From: an uncultured Pseudomonadales bacterium
GTDB lineage: Bacteria > Pseudomonadota > Gammaproteobacteria > Pseudomonadales > Pseudohongiellaceae
Assembly: GCA_947259995.1 (NCBI GenBank)
Contig: CAMYOK010000018.1
Location: 1 to 38,369 of the forward strand
DNA: 38,369 bases
Direction of reading: 5' to 3'
Position 1 is the stretch's first letter. Each line of letters opens with the position of its first letter. The notes beneath the pieces were generated by a model that was not told the DNA's origin, made no database searches, and worked only from the letters and a program-made list of their open reading frames with translations. Positions 32,134-38,369 of the stretch are shown here, piece after piece. The translations under genes and the position numbers were made by a program.

Positions 32134-35100
32134 GGCTGTGCTCCTTGTTGAGGAATCGCATCTATTAAGCGATTCTGCGCATTGTAGATGAGGTCAAATC
32201 CAATTTCTGCGCCGCGATCATCATCGATGATGTTTCCAGCATTGTCGTAGCTCAAAGTTCGAAGGTCACCATCTACGTCAATCGAAAGCAGACGATTGCT
32301 GGCGGTGTCGTATGTATAGGTCTCCAGGCTGTTAGTTCCGCCTTTCGTCACCGTTAGACTCAGTCGATTTCCTACAGGATCATACGTGTAGTTTTCTAGG
32401 CCGTAAGCTCCGTCAGCGGATATTAATCGGTTGAGTTGATCGTAGGTAAAATCTTGGGAACGAGCAGAATCGACTGAGTCTGAAATTGCAGTGATATTGT
32501 TTACCGCGTTTTGTGTATACCCACGATCGAGTATATTGGGAGCTACTCCGCCGCTACCTGAGACGGCAAGATTGCTTAGTCGATAGTCCGCGTCAATATC
32601 TAAACTCAATTCCAATCCATTCCCATATTGCAGTGTTTGGACTGGCCCGAAAGGCAGGTAATCAATTGCCGAGGCAATCGTTTGAGATGGATTGCCCACA
32701 CTCGTTGCAGTACTTACCGAGCTTGTTCGACCTAAGGAGTCCAACTGATTGCTGACCACCCTCCCACTTGGGTAAGTAGTCTGAATCAAATTATCGGCAA
32801 GATCATAGGTGTAGTAGGTAGAGTACAAGTTTCCTTGAATGTTTACAGTCACTGAAAACTGATTGCCCCTATGATCGAAAACATATTGCGTGCTGCCGGT
32901 TTGATCATTTAGCTGAGTAAGCCTACCCACTCCAAACATGCCTGAGGGCTGATCATAGGTATAGGCAATGTTCTCCGTAGGACTACTTGGATAAGTTACG
33001 GCGGTGAGTCGATTCAATGCATCAAAGTCGTACTGGACATTGACACCTCGTGCGTCCGTCTGATCAATTTGGTTGCCTGCATCGTCGTATGTGAAGATAG
33101 TTACCCCGGTGTCAGGACTATCCAATTGAATAAGATTGTTTAAACCATCATAAGTGTAGCTAGTCGTAAAACTGCGTTGATCAGTAACACTAATTAGATT
33201 GTCGCGCGCGTCATAAGAGTATGCACTCTGATTACCATAAGCATCTGTCATGTTGCTTAGGCGATTAAGTGCATCAAATGCTTGCAGGGTTTGCTGATTG
33301 AGCCCGCTCGGATCCAACACGGTGGAGAGTTGATTGCCGTTTTGATCGTAGGTGTACTGAGCAACTTGCCCTGCCCCACCGATCATTTGATGGATACGAC
33401 TTAGCTCATCGTACACAGTTTGTTGAGTGCGTTTAATATTTCCAGGTGCATCCTTCACCCGCTCTTCTGTGATGTTTCCCGCAACGTCAAGGACGTACTC
33501 TTGCCGCTCTCCTAAATTATTCGAGATCGCTGTCAATCTATGAGCAGCATCATACTCATAGTCTAAGTAGGAACCATTCGGGAGCGTAACGCGAGTCATT
33601 TGACCCACATCATCATAATGGTACTGAGAGGTTGCGTGTTGCCCATTGCCAGAAGGATCAAGAATTGTGCTGCTAAGTAGCCAACCACGTGGGTGGTAAG
33701 TCATTTGGGTAACAACATTGTTTTGATCTAACATCGATAGTGGCAAGCCACGTGCGTTATAACCCGTTACTTCTGTGACATGTCCAAGAGGGTTCGTCAC
33801 TGTGGACACAAAACCGTCTGCATTATAGGTATACGTTGTGATATCGCTTACATCAGTACGTGGGCCGTTGATTGTGGCCACCTGATACGCTCCGTTTACC
33901 CCAGATGGATAGTAAGTATAAGCCCAAGTGCGAGAACGCCCATTTGTAGAATAAGGAACTGTTTGTGAAGTCGTGTCCGTTTCTGTCCGAGTTAGGACAT
34001 TTCCATATGCATCGTATGTGTATGTGGTTGTGCGGCCAGGTTCTGTGACGGTAAGCGGCAATCTGAAGTCTGGATGCCAAGTCTTTGAAACTATTCTTTG
34101 GACTGCGCTCCCAACAGCCTCTGTTCTGGAATCCTGAAGACCTCGAGAATCGAACGAAAGATTTGTGGTATTGCCATTGGTGTCTTCAAGCTCAATACGA
34201 TTACCAAAGGCATCATAGCTACTCTCTTGAGTAGTAGCGGGAAGGTTAGTTGTAGCCAGCCTCTGTTCATTGCTTGGAAATTTGACACCATGAATCGCTT
34301 CAAAGGTATATACCGATTGACGCCCCAGCGGATCTGTTACTGTTACGTTACTAGGTGTATACGCAAAACTATAGTGATCGATTCCACCAGCAAGCTCCGA
34401 ACTTGTAGCACGACCACTGGTGTCGAATGTCCAAGTGACAAAACGATCGCCATTCTCATCCGAAATTCCCGTTAAAAAATCTGAAAAACTGGTATTTTCA
34501 TAATGATATGTTTTGAAGGGATTATCCGATGGAACTAACGGCGTTTGGTCTGGAAAAATGACCTTGGTTAGATTGTTCGCTGTACTATATTCGTATGTAT
34601 AACTCTGGCCATCTGGGTCTATCATCCCGACTATTCTGTTTAGAGAGTCGTATTCAAAGCTCAGTGTGTCACCAGTAAAATCAGTCACTGTGTCTAACGT
34701 AACGTTGTCATCATCGCCTCCCTCTGACGAAGGAAGATCATAGCGCAGTAATGTCGTTTGACCCTGCCGATAAGTAATTTTAGTCAACCTTCCGTCGGCA
34801 TCGTAAGTTTCCACTTGATCGTTGTCGCCAGAATAGATCCAACTGCTCGTATGCGTTCCAGCTTCCAAAACTTGCGTTAAAGTGGTGGATTGATTGTCAT
34901 AGTCTGCTACCCAATCAACATAATCGGTGCCACTGACAGAATAGCTTAGCCCGGATGAAAGGAAGAGCTCCGTTTCACCCGTTGGGCGCATAAGTGAAAC
35001 ATGAGCTAATGAAATTGTGTTGGAAAAATCGAGTAGTCGATGTGATCCAATAATTCGAGATTCGTAAGAATGTGTCCAACCTTTACTGAGGGAGGTTCTT

Positions 35101-35924
35101 ACTTTCGCTCGCCCCCTGGAGTTGAAATAACGTACAAAATTTAGCCCGGCAATCTTTTGGCTTACATAGTCAGTTTCAGTTTGAAAGCTATTGCCTGTGG
35201 CAACAACTATTGGATCACCTTCCATAGGGTTTGGACAAGATTCGCAGTCCTTTCGAGGCTGTTTTTCCTCATTTGGTCCGGTACAAACGTACCCAGGGTT
35301 ATTGCCATAGTAACTTGCCCTTGGGTCAGAAGGCTGTGAAGTTAGAATTGTGCCTACGGGACAGGAAAATGCAGCACAAGACTCAGGGTTATATTGGTAG
35401 GGAAACGCTTCATCTCCGTAAAGATTTCCATCTCTATTCACATCTGTAGCGAAGTATCCGCTCGGGCAAGCCCACCGACCTCCGGCAAAATTGAATTTAT
35501 TATATGAAGTTCTTGATTGGGTATTGCCAACATAAGGCTCAGAGCAGCTATCGGGGTTATGTCCATCCGACATACCTGTAACTGTTGTAGGAATATTTAT
35601 GTAACCAACTGTAACCTCTCCAACATGGGTTGGGCGTTGTACTGGTTCGCAAATATATTGTGGGCCTATGATAGATGCAGGGTTATTGCAATCTACCCGT
35701 GCAGGAGCGCCATTTGGGTACGTACCTGAACAACCTATAGATCGCGAACTGGGTGGTACAGTATTCGTTCCATTGCCCACATATATCCATGGAAATGTAC
35801 TATTAGATTGATCAATACGATCTGCATACTCCACTGGTACGGGGAATGTGTAGGGATCTTGTGCGAAGACTATGGACGAGAAGGTAGGTAGTAGAACGAG
35901 GAGGCAACATCGAATCAAATTCAT
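32130..35924 (-). CDS. Secreted Rhs N-terminal half (DUF6531 and YD repeats)
   Basis: 1264 residues. Signal peptide (about 1-21, SIVFA-Q). A Cys-rich N-terminal region (about 45-230), then a DUF6531-type start of the Rhs shell, 'GDPIVVATGNSFQTETDY' (about 240), followed by many YD repeats of the form TYDxxGNxxxxTD through to the end. It stops just after IYNAQNRLIDAI, the point where a normal Rhs protein would go on to 'YxYNAxGQRVxKT' and its core end. That continuation is in the next gene. It has no RHS core end and no toxin of its own. The last codons contain the Shine-Dalgarno of the next gene, and the stop overlaps that ATG (32130-32133). First gene of the island operon. Confidence 0.9.
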   Translation of the reverse strand: MNLIRCCLLVLLPTFSSIVFAQDPYTFPVPVEYADRIDQSNSTFPWIYVGNGTNTVPPSSRSIGCSGTYPNGAPARVDCNNPASIIGPQYICEPVQRPTHVGEVTVGYINIPTTVTGMSDGHNPDSCSEPYVGNTQSRTSYNKFNFAGGRWACPSGYFATDVNRDGNLYGDEAFPYQYNPESCAAFSCPVGTILTSQPSDPRASYYGNNPGYVCTGPNEEKQPRKDCESCPNPMEGDPIVVATGNSFQTETDYVSQKIAGLNFVRYFNSRGRAKVRTSLSKGWTHSYESRIIGSHRLLDFSNTISLAHVSLMRPTGETELFLSSGLSYSVSGTDYVDWVADYDNQSTTLTQVLEAGTHTSSWIYSGDNDQVETYDADGRLTKITYRQGQTTLLRYDLPSSEGGDDDNVTLDTVTDFTGDTLSFEYDSLNRIVGMIDPDGQSYTYEYSTANNLTKVIFPDQTPLVPSDNPFKTYHYENTSFSDFLTGISDENGDRFVTWTFDTSGRATSSELAGGIDHYSFAYTPSNVTVTDPLGRQSVYTFEAIHGVKFPSNEQRLATTNLPATTQESSYDAFGNRIELEDTNGNTTNLSFDSRGLQDSRTEAVGSAVQRIVSKTWHPDFRLPLTVTEPGRTTTYTYDAYGNVLTRTETDTTSQTVPYSTNGRSRTWAYTYYPSGVNGAYQVATINGPRTDVSDITTYTYNADGFVSTVTNPLGHVTEVTGYNARGLPLSMLDQNNVVTQMTYHPRGWLLSSTILDPSGNGQHATSQYHYDDVGQMTRVTLPNGSYLDYEYDAAHRLTAISNNLGERQEYVLDVAGNITEERVKDAPGNIKRTQQTVYDELSRIHQMIGGAGQVAQYTYDQNGNQLSTVLDPSGLNQQTLQAFDALNRLSNMTDAYGNQSAYSYDARDNLISVTDQRSFTTSYTYDGLNNLIQLDSPDTGVTIFTYDDAGNQIDQTDARGVNVQYDFDALNRLTAVTYPSSPTENIAYTYDQPSGMFGVGRLTQLNDQTGSTQYVFDHRGNQFSVTVNIQGNLYSTYYTYDLADNLIQTTYPSGRVVSNQLDSLGRTSSVSTATSVGNPSQTIASAIDYLPFGPVQTLQYGNGLELSLDIDADYRLSNLAVSGSGGVAPNILDRGYTQNAVNNITAISDSVDSARSQDFTYDQLNRLISADGAYGLENYTYDPVGNRLSLTVTKGGTNSLETYTYDTASNRLLSIDVDGDLRTLSYDNAGNIIDDDRGAEIGFDLIYNAQNRLIDAIPQQGAQP

Positions 35925-35953
35925 AGCTAAATTGTCCCTATGATTATTTGAAC

Positions 35954-36003
35954 AATCACAAAAAGATTATGTGATTCATAGAGAACTCTATAATACGAAT
36001 CAC
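35954..36003. promoter_or_regulatory. Nested dyads upstream of the Rhs operon
   Basis: Three copies of one half-site alternate in orientation: aatcac (35954-35959), gtgatt (35971-35976) and aatcac (35998-36003). Within the second interval is atagag-aa-ctctat (35978-35991), giving a nested 33-bp dyad GTGATTC...GAATCAC. It lies 30-80 bp before the rhs start codon in AT-rich promoter-like DNA, so it is a plausible regulator site. The rest of 35925-36390 is AT-rich with no gene I can support. Confidence 0.4.
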
Positions 36004-36389
36004 CCATTAATATAGTGGGAAATTCTACATGTAAAAATCTATAAGTTATGTAGGAAAATTGCCATCGATCAGATTTTTTTTTGTTCTCAAAAAGTGCGCA
36101 ATTGCAAATGCAGTCTCTTTTTAGGAGCGAACAATATTTCAGAAAATTAATGACATGATTGAAACATAGCAACAAATGTTGGTAACAGAAGACCCCATTC
36201 GATCTCGGTCAAATTTCGGTGTTCGGTAGGGAAAACTGAAATGAATTCTTGAACTTAGACGGTTCGGTGCCCGTCGAGGCACTCAAAAATTTCGGATTAT
36301 GGTCGGTTTCGGTCGATTTTGACCTACCCAAAAAGGGGGAATTTCTTACAATTCTTCAGCTTATTTCTATATATTTCAATCAGTTGCCC

Positions 36390-36739
36390 TGATTCAAAAT
36401 CCGGTTCTAGTGATAGAGTGCCGGTTCAAGTCCGGCTCCCGGTACCAAATCTTTCGGTCAGCTTTCGACGAGAGATTTAGAAAACTCCAATTGATTCTTC
36501 CTCTTGCTGACGACCTCGTCCTCGGCGCGATTTCGCGTGTCCGGCGTTTGGGTTCGGTTATGGCCAAAAGTGCCGGACTGGGGCTCTCTATAGTCCGGCT
36601 CTGGGGCGGCGGGAGAGGGTTTTTTCACCCGAAGAAACTTTCGGGAACACTCGGCGCACTCGACGCCTCGACGCCTCGACGCCGGGCCATGTGGGTCGAG
36701 AGGTCTTGACCGGCGTCGGGTGCGTCGAGTCGTCGAGTG
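36390..36739. repeat. Right boundary direct repeat of the Rhs island
   Basis: Second copy of the boundary repeat, same orientation, about 9.79 kb from the first. It begins at the same base within the tRNA anticodon stem (gattcaaaat at 36391) and holds the tRNA 3' half to CCA at 36447, then the GC-rich tail to about 36739. The three mutually complementary segments lie at 36539-36545, 36572-36579 and 36592-36599. Confidence 0.9.
36391..36447 (+). pseudogene. tRNA-Leu(CAA) 3' fragment at the right boundary
   Basis: Contains the anticodon loop with CAA, variable arm, T arm and 3' acceptor strand with CCA, identical to the left copy over this span. The sequence 5' of it (cagttgccct and AT-rich DNA) shows no tRNA 5' half, so this is an attachment-site fragment and not a gene. 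Confidence 0.8.
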
Positions 36740-36893
36740 CAAGCCAACTAACATGTGTAAAATTAAAGACCAAATATTGAGGTATACGCACGACATTGGG
36801 TATTACTCTGACCCAAACTAGCAACTTCAGCGCCCAAATCAAAATTTTTAGAATTTCACCCCCTATCAACTTGAAAAACCAAACAAACTTCAT
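36588..36893 (-). pseudogene. Small hydrophobic reading frame running into the boundary repeat
   Basis: Begins ATGAAG with AAGG about 6 nt upstream and overlaps the stop codon of the ATPase gene by 4 nt (ATGA). Its first about 50 residues, encoded outside the repeat, are strongly hydrophobic and basic (FKLIGGEILKILIWALKLLV), like a small membrane protein. From about residue 52 it simply translates the tRNA-linked repeat (Arg/Pro-rich). It may be a gene truncated by arrival of the repeat, or a chance frame. I favour a truncated gene, with low certainty. Confidence 0.3.
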
Positions 36894-38369
36894 TTACCTT
36901 GGTAGTAGCTTATTAGCGGCGGGAAGAGATTGTCTTCTGGAGAAACATTCCTTTCATTCGGCCTCATATGTCTACTAAAATATCTAGCCTTGAAATTAGG
37001 AGGAGGGGAACAAAGTTCTTTATCAATAAGAATAATCTGAGTCCCTTTTAACTCGTCCTCTACCAATTCGTAAAGCAATGAGAAAAAGCCTTCGAACTGA
37101 GCACGATTTTCTCGCTCGCTGATATTCTTCATAGGGGAATCTATAATTAACAGAGAAGGTAAAAGCGCACCAATTTCAGTCGCTAACCTATGAACAGCAA
37201 TAGCAAAGCAGCATTTAAAAAGAGTTTTCTTCCCGCCACTCCCCAAGTTGCTAAAGGAACTTATAGCAAGATCACCAATACCTTTAGACGAGATTTCCGG
37301 TAGGAAGAAAGGTGATTCTATCCTCACTATATCATCGGGCCAGAAGCCAGAAATCTTTGCCCTCGTAAGGCAATCTAAGAATAAAACCTTCAGCCGATCT
37401 AAATTCTGGGTATCTTTCTCTGCTTTCATCCTAGCTTCCGAAAGCTTTTCTCTAATTTTCTGCTCCTCCTTAAGCAACTGGTCTGCAATATCCCCAAATT
37501 CTTGAATCTTATTGACCATTACTTGAATTCTACTTAAGTCATGAAGTTCTTGGACTAATGAGGATCGGGACTTTTCCAGCTCCAATCCATGAGAGAGAAA
37601 TACCGAGTCATAATTCCTAGACGCCCTACCCAAATTATCGTCGGCCCTATTCCTTTCCTGAACAATGCTTGCACGAATACGTTCTAATTTCCGCAGCGCT
37701 TCTTCTTTGTTAAAGACCAGTTCTGACAGCTCTGCAACTCGATCGTTCAAATCCTTTTCCGCGATAGCATTATCTAAATTTCTTACTGGATCAGTCGTAT
37801 GAATCTGACCACATACTGGACAGGCTTCGCTTTCTCTAACAGGCAAATCCAAGCCACAGCTTGGGCAGTCAGCAAACTGTACACCGCTCAATACTCTTCT
37901 TGCAGATTGCGATCGCCTGAATCTTGAGGAAAGTGACAACAATTCATTTTTATGAGTTTTAAATTTTGCGATAGACTCTTTAAGCTCCATTGAAGAGTTG
38001 TCTAAATAAGAAACTTCTTCCGCATATTTTCGCGCAATATTGCGCAACTCGTCTATCCCATGTGGAACTTGAGAATTAGCCTCTTCCCTTACACTCATTA
38101 TCTCACTATCTAATCTTTCAATTTTCAAATTTAATGAATTCTTGCGCTCTTCAAGCTCATACTCAGAGGAAATATCCATATCCTTTAGCGCGTTTCTTAT
38201 AGCTAACGCCCCAGCTTCTCCGGAAATTCTTTTCTTTCTGCACGATTCTAACTCTACTTCAAGTTCGGTAACTTTCTCTTGATAGAATCCAATTAAAAAG
38301 CGCAAAACATCTCTACTTTTCAATCGCTTTGGTATATCTCCATCTTTTTCTAGATGGAAAAAACTACTA
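36890..38369 (-). CDS. SMC/Rad50-like ATPase, C-terminal part (runs off the window)
   Basis: The frame stays open to the right edge, so the N-terminal ATPase half with Walker A is outside; a TTG at 38323 is only an internal codon in this reading. Visible: long coiled coils on both sides of a zinc ribbon with two Cys pairs (CPSCGLDLP and CPVCGQ, coded near 37810-37880), then an ABC-type head with signature NLGSGGKKTL and Walker B SLLIIDSP, ending in EDELKGTQIILIDKE. Such zinc-hook ATPases act in DNA repair or, when in islands, in phage defence (as LmuB- or PtuA-type proteins do). The specific family is not recognised. It neighbours the island boundary and is AT-rich like it. Confidence 0.8.
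   Translation of the reverse strand, partial: SSFFHLEKDGDIPKRLKSRDVLRFLIGFYQEKVTELEVELESCRKKRISGEAGALAIRNALKDMDISSEYELEERKNSLNLKIERLDSEIMSVREEANSQVPHGIDELRNIARKYAEEVSYLDNSSMELKESIAKFKTHKNELLSLSSRFRRSQSARRVLSGVQFADCPSCGLDLPVRESEACPVCGQIHTTDPVRNLDNAIAEKDLNDRVAELSELVFNKEEALRKLERIRASIVQERNRADDNLGRASRNYDSVFLSHGLELEKSRSSLVQELHDLSRIQVMVNKIQEFGDIADQLLKEEQKIREKLSEARMKAEKDTQNLDRLKVLFLDCLTRAKISGFWPDDIVRIESPFFLPEISSKGIGDLAISSFSNLGSGGKKTLFKCCFAIAVHRLATEIGALLPSLLIIDSPMKNISERENRAQFEGFFSLLYELVEDELKGTQIILIDKELCSPPPNFKARYFSRHMRPNERNVSPEDNLFPPLISYYQGK

Larger units (their letters stand above)
26600..36447. mobile_element. Genomic island flanked by tRNA-Leu 3'-end repeats, Rhs toxin cargo
   Basis: About 9.8 kb between two same-orientation copies of a tRNA-Leu(CAA) 3' end, the arrangement left by integration at a tRNA attachment site. 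The interior is visibly AT-richer than the flanks and carries an Rhs operon, a probable immunity gene and a small membrane protein. No integrase, excisionase or transposase is present, so it is either non-autonomous, mobilised in trans, or one segment of a larger tandem island with an intact tRNA elsewhere. Confidence 0.65.

Noticed and set aside
26600..36447. Integrase or transposase inside the island
   Set aside because: All long frames in the interval are Rhs, DUF4279 or membrane proteins. No tyrosine or serine recombinase motif was seen.

Overview
The window looks like chromosome of a marine-type gammaproteobacterium. The order pncC-recA-recX, an IbpA-type small heat-shock protein, a gammaproteobacterial LexA box, and long signalling proteins of MASE1/CHASE/PAS and REC-EAL type all fit. 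The closest lineage cannot be fixed from sequence alone; a Cellvibrionales-like group is a guess. Most of the window is ordinary core or signalling DNA. From about 26.6 kb rightward the base composition becomes visibly AT-richer and the content is accessory.

Layout. 1-3.9 kb: three copies of a composite REP-like repeat separate a heat-shock gene (sigma32-type promoter plus a ROSE-like RNA thermometer), an exported protein of unknown function, a membrane-anchored AraC-type regulator and a DUF1015 gene. 3.9-7.9 kb (minus strand): periplasmic cupredoxin, membrane class III adenylate cyclase, DUF1015. 8.0-10.2 kb (minus): recX, recA (SOS promoter) and pncC. 10.5-13.6 kb (plus): exported DUF1800/DUF1501 pair. 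13.6-16.1 kb (minus): exported metzincin-like zinc protease. 16.3-26.3 kb (minus): a five-gene signalling locus made of a soluble GAF/PAS histidine kinase, a NarL-type regulator, a lone receiver, a REC-EAL c-di-GMP phosphodiesterase and an approximately 1,860-residue MASE1-CHASE-PAS5 hybrid kinase with receiver and HPt. Two of its gene junctions overlap by 8 nt, and a perfect 25-bp palindrome lies between its halves.

26.6-36.7 kb: a roughly 9.8-kb island bounded by direct repeats of about 345 bp. Each repeat begins inside a tRNA-Leu(CAA) anticodon arm, carries the tRNA 3' half and about 290 bp of structured GC-rich DNA. No integrase is visible. The cargo is an Rhs polymorphic-toxin system in an unusual form. 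The Rhs YD-repeat chain is split between two secreted, translationally coupled proteins. The second begins with a new signal peptide and about 1,060 residues of ectodomain (six Cys-paired 82-residue repeats, then LRR, seven FG-GAP-like blades and LRR) before the Rhs chain resumes and ends in a short toxin-like tail. A DUF4279 protein (probable immunity) overlaps the toxin gene by 4 nt, and a small membrane protein follows.

Beyond the island, 36.9-38.4 kb holds the C-terminal part of an SMC/Rad50-like ATPase with a zinc ribbon, running off the right edge. A small hydrophobic reading frame coupled to it is cut into by the right-hand repeat. The split Rhs system and its tRNA-derived boundaries are the most promising candidates for something not described before.
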